A stretch of 64,000 bases of DNA from Symbiodinium natans (GCA_905221605.1 CAJNDS010002710.1:37501-101500), one strand, 5' to 3'. Shown: positions 7,749-17,605, counted from the stretch's first letter. The notes: generated by a model from the letters alone, not told the origin. Numbers and translations are program-made.

Positions 7749-10336
7749 GTAAGAAGAATATATAATAAGAAGAAGAAGAATAACAAGAGTAAGAGAGACT
7801 CGGCGGAGTCTAATCGGCAAAGCTCTGCTTGCAGCGGACTGATTCGAGCATTGGGAGTCGCACCTGGGGCTGCCCGGTGTTCGTAGGCACCCTCTTCTCG
7901 TAGTTGGGCTTCGTCCGGAGCAGGTACACGTGCTCAGACTCACACACGAGCCCGAGGAACACGAGATCCTGTTTGCACGTTACGGCCAAATACTAGGCAG
8001 CATCAAACTCATCAAGCCAACGTGTCTCAACATGTCAAAGTACTTCCGAAGATAGGGACTCGAGAACTTTCACTCGACAGCCACATGTCCGCGTCGTTGC
8101 TGCAAAGGCAGTGCGTGTGTTCTGGATGATTCCTGCCAGAAATCTCAGCCACACCCAGCACGTTGCTTTCACGAGCCCCCAGCAACAGAAATGCCTGATC
8201 ACCTCCATGATTTTGTGCTCGCCTTCGCCTGCGGCCAATCCACCCAAGCACCATCATGCACACGGAAACCGTCTGGAACCGAGTTCAGCAGTCAAACCGC
8301 CCAGATCTGCCCAGCTCCCAATCAGGCCTGGATCGAGATCACAGGAGATGACAATACTCAGTCCTTGAAGGTCGGGTACCGCAGCCTCAAAACCAGGCAC
8401 AAGGAGCGCCAGGGTGCGCAGATGCGTTTTAGCATGTTGTAGCCGATGTCCCCACACACCCTAAACCCTAAACCCCTGAACCCCTAAACCCCTAAACCCC
8501 TAAACCCCTAAACCCCTAAACCCCTAAACCCCTAAACCCCTAACCCCTAAACCCCTAACCCCGAAACCCCGAAACCCCTAAACCCCTAAACCCCTAAACC
8601 CCTAAACCCCTAAGCCCCTAAACAAACCCTAAACCCCTAAACCCCAAACCCTAAACCCCTAAACCCCTAAACCCCCCTAAACCCCTAACCCTAACCCCTA
8701 CCCCTAAACCCCTAAACCCCTAAACCCCTAAACCCCTAAACCCCTAAACCCCTAAACCCTAACCCCTAAACCCCTAACCCCGAAACCCCGAAACCCCGAA
8801 ACCCCTAAACCCCTAAACCCTAAACCCCTAAACCCTAAACCCCTAAAACCCCTAAACCCCTAAACCCCCCCCGAAACCCCCCTAACCCCTAAACCCCTAA
8901 ACTAAACCCCTAAAAACCCCTAAACCCCTAAACCCCCCCCCCCTAAACCCCTAAACCCCTAAACCCCTAAACCCCTCAACCCCTCAACCCCTAAACCCCT
9001 AAACCCCTAACCCCTGCATGTCCAGATCCCCGGAGCCTGGGTGGCGGCCCAGCTCCGCAGCCGATTTGACAGGCGCTGCATGAAAGGGGTCCTGGAGGAC
9101 AAAAAAAGCGTCGAGACTGAGGGCCGACTCCGACTGAGAGTTCTACCCGGAATACCACACGTGAGGCTCTGTGCTGTTTTTGGGGGTGTTTTCTCTCTAG
9201 TTCTCCCGAACTATGCTGTCGCTTGCAGCCGCGGCACCCAGGAGTGATGGCGTTGCGATCCTCGGCCAGCGTGCTTTAGAAGGCATTGTCAAGATGAGTT
9301 GCGACTGCATGAGCAAAGAGGCCAAGGCAAAGCGGCCTAAAGCGACCAAGGCAGCGGCGAAAACATCAACCACGGCATCGATGCCATCGGAATCCGTCTC
9401 TTGGGCCTTTCGAAAACGCCTCTCCATGTGGTGGTGGCTGTAGGTTGGAATGTTCCCCCCTATACTCAAAGTCCTTAATAGGCATTATTAATCCCTAAAC
9501 CCTAAACCCTAAAGCCTACAGCCTAAATAATCCCTAGTAAGGACTGTTAGTATAAGGGGGAACATCCCAAGCTGTAGGAATTCAGTGCGCAAGAGCACAG
9601 CGAAGGAGGAGTTCGGCCTCGACCTCTGCTGGTTCATCTTCGCCCTCGGCGCCACCCCATCCAGAGCCACATAAAGCAGCACCTGAAAGATCTGGGTTTA
9701 GGGTTTAGGGTTTAGGGTTTAGGGTTTAGGGTTTAGGGTTTAGGGTTTAGGGTTTAGGGTTTAGGGTTTAGGGTTTAGGGTTTAGGGTTTAGGGTTTACG
9801 AGATTAGGGAAACCTTTTTGGGGTCCTTATTGTCAGGGAATCCTACTATTTGGGTTCTATAATTATTCGGGGTCCCTTCTTTTGGTCAACTATCCGCTGC
9901 GGCAATGGAGCGAGGGCGGCGTTGAGCTCTAGGTTCCCCCTGCTCCCTTATCATTAGAGAACCCAGACTCCCAGACGAAGCCTTGGGAGTCACAAGGGAC
10001 AGCAGCACGGCGAGCTGCGCCTTCGGGCATGTGAGATGCCAATCGGCCGACAGGCGGGGGGGTGGAAGAGATGCCCCAACACGCAGTGTCTGGACTGAGG
10101 GTCTTCATTCAGTTGCCCCCCAGCATCACACCTGAATGATTCGCACTGTGCCTCGACAAGCTGAAAGAGATACTCCTCCTCCTCTTGAAGCGTCCAATCA
10201 TTCACGCATGTGTGGACGACTCCGTTGAAGTCCAAGTACCTCAACTTAGAGTTCTTTGCAGAAGCCAGCCATGCTCCAGTCGAATTGTGCGCCAGATGAA
10301 GAATGCCAGAACCCCAAGCAAACTGAGCAAACCCAT
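6755..10336 (-). CDS. XRN-type 5'->3' exoribonuclease, multi-exon (gene-level entry)
   Basis: A nuclear or cytoplasmic 5'->3' RNA exonuclease of the XRN1/XRN2 (Rat1) family, read from minus-strand exons: 10132-10244 (YLDFNGVVHTC), 9618-9682 (ALDGVAPRAKMNQQRSR), ~9372-9420 (RRFRKAQE), 9238-9260 (DRNAITPG), 9012-9091 (TPFMQRLS), 8328-8363 (IVISCDLDP), 8195-8228 (GEGEHKIMEVIR), 8090-8132 (HTHCLCSNDA), 7864-7968 (DLVFLGL), 7552-7668 (linker), 6930-6969 (CCLVGNDF), 6755-6860 (PHIAAVDIYDGGLDKLLAAY). The acidic residues of the family's metal-binding nuclease core are visible: DFNG, LDG, GEGE, DAD and GND. Splice phases match at most joins. Exons are missing between 10132 and 9682 and between 7552 and 6969. 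A possible start ATG (10336, MG...GVLAFFIW) resembles the family's MGVPxFFRWL. XRN1 and XRN2 subtypes cannot be separated. Confidence 0.85.
6930..6969 (-). CDS. XRN exon: DFVAMCCLVGNDF
   Basis: Forty nt between the acceptor TTAGCAG|AC and the donor TTCCT|GTGCCC. It encodes the GND motif whose aspartate binds metal in XRN enzymes. Confidence 0.85.
6976..7447. other. XRN intron sequence with telomere-type block
   Basis: Contains a degenerate TTTAGGG block (7190-7280, many TTAGGGC variants). One or more small XRN exons must lie here or nearby to join 7552 to 6969, but I could not place them with confidence. Confidence 0.5.
7448..7550 (-). repeat. Interstitial telomere-type repeat starting at an XRN donor site
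   Basis: Alternating CCCTAAA and CCCCAAA units. In the gene sense the intron begins GTGGGTTTGGGGTTTAGGG, so the array starts two or three bases after the GT of the exon at 7552-7668. Confidence 0.85.
7552..7668 (-). CDS. XRN exon: alanine/proline-rich linker
   Basis: Thirty-nine codons, in phase with the exon at 7864-7968, between ATTTCAG|AGT and GCGAAA|GTGGG. It reads SLPEAAEAMDSDAVPEMPVP and onward, low in complexity. XRN proteins carry variable linkers at this point, between the DAD strand and the GNDFLPH helix. Confidence 0.65.
7676..7756. repeat. AAT/ATT microsatellite inside an XRN intron
   Basis: Runs of AAT with a few ACT interruptions, followed by an AGA-rich tail. Confidence 0.95.
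7864..7968 (-). CDS. XRN exon: DLVFLGLVCESEHVYLLR
   Basis: Exactly 35 codons between AAACAG|GAT and CCCCAG|GTGCGA. It corresponds to the family's DADLIxLGLAxHExxxxxLRE segment. Its first residue supplies the second aspartate of DAD if the preceding exon ends at a GA donor. Confidence 0.85.
8090..8132 (-). CDS. XRN exon: NHPEHTHCLCSNDA
   Basis: Acceptor CTGGCAG|G, phase 2, joining the preceding exon to give VIRNHPEHTHC. The best join to DLVFLGL requires the intron to start GACATG (a GA donor). A GT donor 16 nt further on would duplicate residues of the motif and break the phase. Confidence 0.75.
8195..8228 (-). CDS. XRN exon: GEGEHKIMEVIR
   Basis: Only 34 nt, acceptor CCGCAG|GC and donor ATCAG|GCATTT (a GC donor). 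It carries the two metal-binding glutamates of the family motif PGEGEHK. Confidence 0.9.
8328..8363 (-). CDS. XRN exon: LSIVISCDLDP
   Basis: Thirty-six nt, acceptor TTCAAG|GA and GC donor CCAG|GCCTGA. Joined to 8195-8228 it gives the continuous DPGEGEHKIM. Confidence 0.85.
8457..9017 (-). repeat. Large array of the 8-mer CCCCTAAA (telomere-type variant)
   Basis: About 560 bp built mainly of CCCCTAAA, with CCCCGAAA, CCCCTAA and a few CCCTAAA variants. In the gene sense the intron begins GTTAGGGGTTTAGGGG immediately after the exon at 9012-9091, so the array itself supplies the donor. This is the longest telomere-like array in the window and differs by one base per unit from the other blocks. 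Confidence 0.95.
9012..9091 (-). CDS. XRN exon: TPFMQRLSNRLRSWAA
   Basis: Eighty nt, acceptor CCTCCAG|G and donor AGGG|GTTAGG. It follows the ITPG exon in phase 2 and gives the family's ITPGTxFM motif. Its end merges directly into the CCCCTAAA array. Confidence 0.85.
9238..9260 (-). CDS. XRN micro-exon: DRNAITPG
   Basis: About 23 nt, acceptor GGCCGAG|GAT and donor CCTGG|GTGCCG. It encodes the family's DSNxITPG motif and joins TPFM in phase. The left border is the least certain part. Confidence 0.7.
9372..9420 (-). CDS. XRN exon: RRFRKAQE
   Basis: Acceptor GGAGAG|G completes the arginine of the preceding NQQRSR, giving NQQRSRRFRKAQE. The 3' end could be at GCCGTG|GTT or at one of two later sites. 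Confidence 0.75.
9438..9576. mobile_element. Hairpin element with a telomeric core, inside an XRN intron
   Basis: Inverted arms of about 45 bp (CTGTAGGTTGGAATGTTCCC on the left, its near complement on the right ending CAAGCTGTAG) flank a small CCCTAAA block at 9494-9530. It lies wholly inside the GC-AG intron 9421-9617. Confidence 0.7.
9618..9682 (-). CDS. XRN exon: VLLYVALDGVAPRAKMNQQR
   Basis: The most diagnostic exon: ALDGVAPRAKMNQQRSR is a near-invariant XRN signature. Acceptor TTTCAG|GTG; donor TCGAG|GCCGAA (GC). A 105-bp telomere array ends 11 nt upstream of the acceptor. Confidence 0.95.
9694..9799 (+). repeat. Pure (TTTAGGG)15 array next to a 3' splice site
   Basis: Uninterrupted TTTAGGG units. 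In the XRN sense this is CCCTAAA running into AGATCTTTCAG|GTG. Confidence 0.95.
9800..9960. repeat. Small dispersed element related to 12690-12790 and 25362-25447
   Basis: Shares phrases such as TACTATTTGGG and GGGGTCCTT with the other two copies, which lie in either orientation. It is too diverged to define ends. Confidence 0.4.
10132..10244 (-). CDS. XRN exon: LRYLDFNGVVHTC
   Basis: Minus-strand open segment with YLDFNGVVHTCVNDW followed by an EEEE-containing helix, matching the N-terminal XRN motif LYLDxNGxIHxC; the aspartate is a catalytic metal ligand. Donor TTCAG|GTGTGA. The acceptor is probably TCTAAG|TTG, but the frame is open further upstream, so the left border may lie up to about 10 nt away. 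Confidence 0.8.
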
Positions 10337-12420
10337 GACTCCACAATTTCTGACGCTGTCTGTGGCTCGGTTGCAGCAAAGTGGCAGGTTATCAAACCTG
10401 GCGGAATGAAGTTGCAAAATTACCAGACAGTACCAGACTACGCTTTGCTTAGACGGTCACTTCGCACAGAACAGCACAAGCTTGGGAAAGTGCTAATGGC
10501 GATGCTGCTAACCGTTGCCTTAACTGAAGTCACTAAGCTGAAATCCAAGCTGCTCATACGGAGGGCCAGTGCTTTTCGCTCGCAGGTGGGGCACTCTGCG
10601 CACTGCCCATCGGTAGAAGCCCGGCACGCCCATGGCTTATGGAGACAATAGATGCGTGAGAAAAGAGTATCAACACGCATAAACAAAACGTGCATTTATG
10701 TTTATACCGCATAAATGTTGTGCTGCGGGTACTAGTAGGATGTGCCAATTTGCATGAACATCACTGAAACTACCTGTGGCCAGCGAACGAGTGGCCAAGT
10801 GGCTGCCAGCAACAAAGCACTCGCACTATCAACACCAAACAAAACATGATCGCCTGCTAAGCAAAACGCCTCCGGTCCAAGAATCGGTTCAAGAATCGGT
10901 CAAAGACCTCCTCTGCTATGCCGAGAAATCTTGCCCCAACTGAAAGCAGGCCTAGCCGTCCTGGACCATCATTGTTCGATGGCTGCATTCAACATCCCAT
11001 AACTCGTTTTCACTCGGCGGCGTGAGCGAGTGAATGGCGAGGACAACCGTCCGGGATATCGCGCGTCCAGTGAATTTCTGTTAGACACGTCTGGTTCTGT
11101 ATGATCCGCTGTCAGTTTCCACTCCTCTTCTTATCTCATAGCTGTCGTCGGGCTGTGATTCGACTGGCATACTATTTAGCCGCGAAAACCTCGACATGCA
11201 AGGCCCTCTTTATAGCTTATCAAGATGTGTCAGCTAAACTGCTGGACAAAAAGTGTGTGCTGAGTGCTGACTACATGTTTCCTCTGATACACGCAACTGG
11301 CACACTCTACAGCATGTTCACGCATCTACTACGCCAACGCCCTGCTTGGGCCTGTCTAGGGCTTCCTATGCAAATTGAGTTGCACAAATCCCAAAACCCA
11401 AGCTTTCTTGGAAGAAGCTCCGAACAAGCTTGGGTTTGATGATTTTCTGATCTTCTGGGAGCTATATAGCATCTCCAAACGTATACAACGAGACTCGTAT
11501 AAGAACGTATGCAAACCCGCAGAAATCAGAAATAAGGTGGGTTCATGGGAAGGTGCGCATAATACATACATATATACACACACATATATATATATATATA
11601 ATATGACTGTAGATGTTACATCCATATATACATATATATGTAATTAATCTACATACCTTTCTATTCGGATCCTTAAGTGCAAAGCCGCATGCGAACCCTC
11701 GAATTCCGCAAACATCGGCAGAAAGCTCCGGGGCTTTGAACGGTGTTCATTCTTCGCCCGTTCGCAGTTTCTCGTGCGAGCCTCTTATGTATTGCCTTGC
11801 CTTGACAGGCTCGGTGCAGAGAAACATGCGCTGCATGCCAGTGACACGTGAGCCTAGGCGCAGCTAGTGAAATCCAGCTGCCAAGCAATACCCAACTTGC
11901 CTTCCGAAGTCCGCACAAAGAAGCCAGCTGAACAGCATGTGATGAAAGCTTCGACCTCTTGGTTATGGCATGTCTGGTATGCGCTTTGGCCCTTCACACA
12001 GACGCTTGGCCAGGGACTTGTAATCAAACAGGCCTGGCAGTCGGGCTGTCGAGCAGTCCAGGAAGCCGAACTCATGTCAGATATGGGGGCTCAAGACTGA
12101 TCCATAAACGCACGCATGCACTTTCACACTACTAAGCACCTGCCAGCATGTCCTAAACTTAGTGCCAGCTGATGGTTTCCGTTCGGGTTGCCAAGTATGC
12201 GTGATGAAACACATGAACCAAGTCTCGCCCAGCTTACAGTGAGGCTCACATCTGGCGCGCCTCATGCCGACACACCTGAAAATGACTCTTTCATGAAGCA
12301 GTCATGCCAGATCCCAGGCCTTTCTCGTCCACCTCAGCTTCTCTCAGGATGGCATCGACCTGGTCAAAGCTCTGCGGCACTTTCCAGCACATTGCAGCCC
12401 TTTGCAGCACTCCCCCAACT
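10337..12420. other. Unassigned sequence upstream of the XRN gene
   Basis: About 2 kb that could hold the XRN promoter region and part of another gene. Only TA/CA-rich tracts (about 11565-11640) stand out. No motif was recognised. Confidence 0.4.
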
Positions 12421-12471
12421 CCCTAAACCCTAAACCCTAAAGCCTAAACCCTAAACCCTAAACCCTAAACC
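12421..12471 (-). repeat. Interstitial telomere-type repeat (CCCTAAA on the plus strand)
   Basis: About seven units, one CCTAAAG variant. Confidence 0.9.
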
Positions 12472-13600
12472 ATCATGTGGCTTGCAGAGGGAGTGCCCAT
12501 GCGTTGATCGAGCTCTCTGCAGCGCTGCGCCCCTTTGCGAATGCGCAGCATCCGAGCTCGAACGTGTGGAGGAAGTGGAGATATTGGATTGGCACTACAT
12601 GGGGAGAAGCCCAGCACCAGCTAGCGATTGCAGCTGCTGAACGGCCTCGTGCTCCTGCATGGGATCGCCCAGAGACGTCAGCATCTCCTGTGTGGAGCAG
12701 GCTCTGGGGACCCCCATATAGACCCCCAAATAGTAGAATCCCCTTACAAGAGGACCTCAAGAAGGTACCCCTAACATCCTCATCCCCCTGATTAAGGACC
12801 GCCAACTTACGGATCCATCATGGACTGGCCTTGAACTTCTCACGGCTCATGATGCCGGTGTCTTCCAGATCAAAAACCTTCTCAGGGAGACGGTTCAGGC
12901 TATCGACTTGCCAGCTCTTAACGACCTGTGCTATGGGGCATCAGCATCCAGCTTCTTATATCCGGTGTGGAAATCTTTAGCACTGGCGCTGAAAGATGGT
13001 GTCTACAGCCTACCTGCTTTGGGCCAATGCCACGCCTGGAATGCCTTCAACAGCGTGTCTTCGGTGGTCGGCGTCCTGAGAACAGCAATCTGAACTATCA
13101 AACAACTGCAACGGAAGCATCTTGATTCTCCCACCCCTTTGGAGTGAAACGACGTGTTTTCACAAGTTTTTCCTGCCAAGCGGCATATGTTTAAAACAAA
13201 AAGCCGTGTTTTGTTGGAATTGGCTTTTTGGACGGTAATGATGATGCCGTTGTCCCTAATCCAAAATTGGTGCTGATTCAAGACTGTCCCTAAGAGGCGA
13301 GCCGGATTGAAAACTCACTGGGAGTAAGGCCACCATTCCGGTTCGTTGTTGCACAGAGCAAGCACAAGGATGTTGCAAATGATCATGATTGCGAACGCAA
13401 AGTTGCCTCTGCCCTCATGTTGCAAGGCGTGGGTTGCAGTGGCAGCAGGGCTAGTTCGTGCAGGGCTTGAGTCTGCGCATGCCTGCACAGTGCAAGCGCA
13501 GCAGATATGTCCAATCTACTGCGTGAAACGAATATGTTTCAACCATGACTCACTCCCTTTCTACGGCGCACAGACTCACTCACTCACTCACCTACTCACT
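12472..13600. other. Unassigned sequence
   Basis: The plus strand after the CCCTAAA array and a CTTGCAG acceptor reads ELERVEEVEILDWHYMGRS, which is protein-like. The opposite strand is also open, so no call is made. A relic of the small dispersed element lies at 12690-12790. Confidence 0.35.
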
Positions 13601-13620
13601 CACGCACCCACAAATACCAA

Positions 13621-13623
13621 GCA

Positions 13624-13666
<43 letters not shown>

Positions 13667-13691
13667 ACACACACACACACACACACAAACA
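13621..13691. repeat. CA microsatellite
   Basis: Almost pure CA dinucleotides with one GAGA interruption, flanked by CACTCACT-rich sequence. Confidence 0.95.
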
Positions 13692-14297
13692 CACCCACGC
13701 AGGCTCGCACGCACGCTCGCGCGCAAGCACAGATGCACGGAGGGGCACCTATCAAATGTAGACAACAAGACCAAATGAACACGTGCTTCAACTACGCTAC
13801 GCACTTGTGACACAAGCGCGAAGAATGGCAAGCCTGTAGTTGCCTTTGAAGAACCGAATGAAGCCGTCGACCTAAAGCATGGGAAGAGGGTCCCAAGGTG
13901 TCACGAGCAAGGCAACCGACTGTTGTGGAAGATAGGGAGCAAACAATGCCCATCCATGCAAACTTTCACACGGTGATCCATCTGTCCAAGTCGCATCCAA
14001 GCCGACCTGCGGGATCGGTCTAAGCATCTCCGCAAGCTCCTCTCAAAAGCAGCAGCAAAATGATCGGAATGATTGGAACCGGAATGATGAAGACTCAAGG
14101 AATGCTTGAACACAGGAGCTTCAATGGAGTGAACTTGGAGGTTAGGCTGCATCTCCCTGGCTTACAGGTGCGATGAAATTTGACATCCGGCTCCTCATCT
14201 GTGGGGTTTTGCCCAAATGCCCGGAAGAGAATCCCCACCTGGGTCTGGGCCAACATGCGACATGCTGCTCACTTGATGCCAAGGCCATCGGATGCAG
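13692..14297. other. Unassigned sequence
   Basis: No motif or array was seen. Confidence 0.4.
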
Positions 14298-14503
14298 TCA
14301 CATGGGTGGCTGTCAAAATTACGATCCCTTGTGGGGCGCCCTAAATATTAGGTGCCGTATCAAAATAGGGATCCAATACCTAAACCCTAAACCCTAAACC
14401 CTAAACCCTAAACCCTAAACCCTAAACCCTAAACCCTAAACCCTAAACCCGAAACCCGAAACCCGAAACCCCAAACCCTAATTTTGACAGCCACCCACAT
14501 GAG
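14298..14503. mobile_element. Hairpin element with a telomeric core
   Basis: Arms of about 23 bp (CATGGGTGGCTGTCAAAATT on the left, its inverse ending GACAGCCACCCACATG on the right) flank a (CCCTAAA)n block with CCCGAAA variants at 14380-14480. The design is the same as at 9438-9576, but the arms are unrelated. Confidence 0.7.
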
Positions 14504-14626
14504 TCTTCCTGGCTCTCCGTGCTCTTCACCCTCAAGCGAGGCAACTCAGGCAGGCCTGCTGCGCATTGAGTCGTCCTCAGATAGGCGCAACAGCTGCTTT
14601 TGCAGCGAGGCTGGGTGCCCCTTGGG

Positions 14627-14703
14627 TTTAGGGTTTAGGGTTTATAGGGTTTATAGGGTTTATAGGGTTTATAGGGTTTATAGGGTTTATAGGGTTTAGG
14701 GTT
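14627..14703 (+). repeat. Variant telomere-type array, TTTATAGGG 9-mer
   Basis: Two TTTAGGG units, about six TTTATAGGG units, then TTTAGGG again. Confidence 0.95.
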
Positions 14704-14998
14704 CTTCCCAGGCTTTGCTCAGCACCTGGCCAGTCTTGCTTTGATCCAGCAGCTTGAAGTTGTCCACGACTTTCTCATACTGATCCTGGCAGCGGGCACT
14801 CTGCCGCTCGCACGTGACTGCAGATTCAACCAAGTGCGATTCTTATGTGAAGACTTGCACTCCACATGCAGAAATGGCCTGTGAGAGGTCAGCCTCGGGG
14901 TCGTCCAGCTTGATTTCAAAGCCTGCACCTGTTTTCATCAGGGGAGTGCCCAACTTTCTTCGTCGGGCTCAAACTTTTGTAGCTTGTTTCTACCGTAC

Positions 14999-15080
14999 AG
15001 GGTTTAGGGTTTAGGGTTTAGGGTTTAGGGTTTAGGGTTTAGGGTTTAGGGTTTAGGGTTTAGGGTTTAGGGTTTAGGGT
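14999..15080 (+). repeat. (TTTAGGG)n array flanked by a short direct repeat
   Basis: About eleven pure units. CAAACTTTTGTAG occurs just before (about 14970) and immediately after (about 15081) the array. Confidence 0.9.
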
Positions 15081-15797
15081 TCAAACTTTTGTAGGGCATT
15101 GCAGGCGACAGCTTTGCCCTCCCTCCGTCTGCTTTGTCACCACTACTCTGGCACCAACCGGTGCACGAGGTTCTACCACTTCTGCCAGTCCCCAGCCTTA
15201 GCGCTCAGAGGCGCTGAGACTGGGCGCCCGTGGTCACGCTGTTGCGGAGAATCGTCGATTTGAGACGGGGCGAACGGTAACATCTCATGTCGGGAGAAGT
15301 GCCTTTTGGAGCTCCCGACATGCGCTGTCGCACGGCGCTGCATGGCAATGCTTTCCTTCTTCAAGTCTCGCACTCTCGTGGCGTCGCCCGTGCCTCTTCC
15401 TAGCCCTGTCCCACATGTCTCAAAATCGGAATCCAAACAGCCAGAAAACGGGAGGATTTGCCAATGCTGTGATTCAATCCCATGCCTGAAGCCTCTGAGA
15501 GAGGCTTGCGCATCAACAGAAGTCCAACCCGATGGTGGTCTGTCTGGCTCAAACCCAGCTCTGATCGATTTTAATCGCGTGGCTCACGATCTGCCCCTCG
15601 ATGAGCTTGAACCAGCTCCTGGCAGCGCGTGAGCTGCCACTGGCCGGGGCCCCATACCCTAAACCCTAAACCCTAAAGAAGCGTCTTCAGCTTGCTGCTC
15701 GGCTTGCCGGCTTGCTGACCCGAAGTTGGCCAAGGCCGCCGCTGCACGGAGGTGCGAGGTGCGTGGTGAAGGCGTGTGAGCATGTGTCGGCAATCCG
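15081..15797. other. Unassigned sequence
   Basis: Three CCCTAAA units at 15654-15678. The rest is open in several frames with no recognised motif. Confidence 0.4.
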
Positions 15798-15962
15798 GGG
15801 GGTTTAGGGTTTAGGGGGTTTAGGGGCTAGGGTTTAGGGTTTAGGGTTTGGATTTCGGGTTTCGGGTTTCGGGTTTCGGGTTTCGGGTTTCGGGTTTAGG
15901 GTTTAGGGTTTAGGGTTTAGGGTTTAGGGTTTAGGGTTTAGGGTTTAGGGTTTAGGGTTTAA
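15798..15962 (+). repeat. Telomere-type array with an internal TTTCGGG block
   Basis: TTTAGGGG and TTTAGGG units, then about six TTTCGGG units, then about ten TTTAGGG units. The variant is locally homogenised. Confidence 0.95.
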
Positions 15963-16955
15963 TGTGAGAGTGGCTTTTTTAATTGGGGTGGCAATAGTAA
16001 TATTCGCCAGGCCAGAGGGCCCCAGCCGAAGACTACTTTCCATTACGGGAGGTTTTCGGGCCGATGTATGTAAACAAGTCTATATAGGGGGGTCTGGTGA
16101 TAATAAGAATGGGGTGGCAATTGTAAAATTTCTCTGGCCAGGAATTGAAAATTTTACTGAAAATGGCTTAAGAGTTCCATTGCAGAGAAGACTTTTCAGC
16201 TGAGCTGGCTTGAAAGAGCTCCAAGGCTCAGTCTTTAGAGAAGCAGATCTCGTTTGAGATTGCTTGTCTTGTGAGATTGCTGCAGCTCCAGAGCTGCGAG
16301 AAACTGCTGCTTCAGGCCTGTTTCTTCAGAGAAGCAGGTGCCTCTTGAGATTGCTGCAGCTCCAGAGCTGCGAGAAACTGCTGCTTCAGGCCTCTTTCTT
16401 CAGAGGAGCAGGTCTTCCTCTAAGGCTTCAGATAAGAGTCCCTGAAGCTGAAGACTTCAGCCTTCGGGTCTTGGAATTCAGGAAACCGCCAGAGGTCTGA
16501 AAGCAAGGTTTCTTTACTAAAATCCTTATCCGCCGGGGCTCGAAAACAAGTCCGGAAAGGGTACCCCTTATGGGCCTCCAAAATGACAATAGTAAATGGG
16601 TGGCAATAATAATTTCGGCGAGGGGGGGGGGAACCAAGGAAGCCTCAAGTTTAAATGGCTGCCTTTAAGTCTCAAGACAAGAACCCTTAAGCTCAAGACT
16701 TCAGGCTTCGGGTCCTAGTCTCAAGGCAAGAATCCCTGAAGCTTAAGACTTCAGCCTTCGGGTCCTGGAATTCAGGAAGCCGCCAGAGATCTCAAAGCCA
16801 GGTTTCCTTACTTAAAACCTTTAGACCCCCAGACCGCAGACCCCAGACCCCCAGAATCCTCATAATTGACACCCCCTCTTTTTTTCCACCCCTCCAAACC
16901 CCGGGGACCAAAACAAGATTTGGGGGGGGGGGGGGGTTTATTAAAGCGACTCTAA
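15963..16955. repeat. Locally duplicated sequence
   Basis: A segment of about 77 bp is tandemly duplicated at 16262-16415 (GAGATTGCTGCAGCTCCAGA in both). A second segment around 16425-16515 recurs at 16715-16805 (AAGACTTCAGCCTTCGGGTC). A poly-G run ends the block. Confidence 0.7.
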
Positions 16956-17470
16956 CATTAGGGTTTAGGGTTTAGGGTTTAGGACAGAACACACCCTAAC
17001 AAGTGGAACGACAACGAGTCAAAGAGTCAATGCGTGTGAGCTCCCCATGTGCAGTTTGGGTGGACTCATGGGCAAAAAAAACATGCAGCCGTTTGACCAC
17101 CCGGCTTGTCCATGCTAGAATGAGAGATGTTTCCCACCCCTAAGTGCTGCCCAGGCAACATGAATACCGAACGTGATCCTCCCATGGTTTCTGTGTTTCC
17201 ACGAGGTCTCCCCCCCCCCAGCAACCGAAATGACCCTAGCGGCACCCAGGGACTCCACGATGTCTCTTGGTGACACTTTGGTCGACAACGAAACGGTTGG
17301 CTGAGAAAGGGAGAGGGCGCCCCCCCCCCCCCCCCCATAGGTGTATCGCAAGTGTAAAGCAGCAACAACCACCAACACACTTTGCGGCCATTTGCCCGAG
17401 CTGTCGGCACAAAAACATGCATTGCTATTATCTCATGTTGGGTTGTTTTTCCCTTTAGCCTCGTTCAGCC
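16956..17470. other. Unassigned sequence with poly-C runs
   Basis: A short TTTAGGG block at 16956-16983 and poly-C runs near 17210 and 17320. No coding motif was seen. Confidence 0.45.
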
Positions 17471-17536
17471 CTCCTTCGCCTCTCTCTCCCTCTCTCTCTC
17501 TCTCTCTTTCGCTCTCTCTCGCTCTCCCTCTCTCTC

Positions 17537-17587
<51 letters not shown>

Positions 17588-17605
17588 TTCTCTCCCTCCC
17601 TCTCA
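17471..17605. repeat. CT microsatellite
   Basis: Long CT dinucleotide tract with CCCT and TTTC interruptions. Confidence 0.95.

Noticed and set aside
9694-9799. A true chromosome end because of pure (TTTAGGG)n
   Set aside because: It is flanked on both sides by unique sequence and lies inside an intron of the XRN gene. The same holds for the other arrays.
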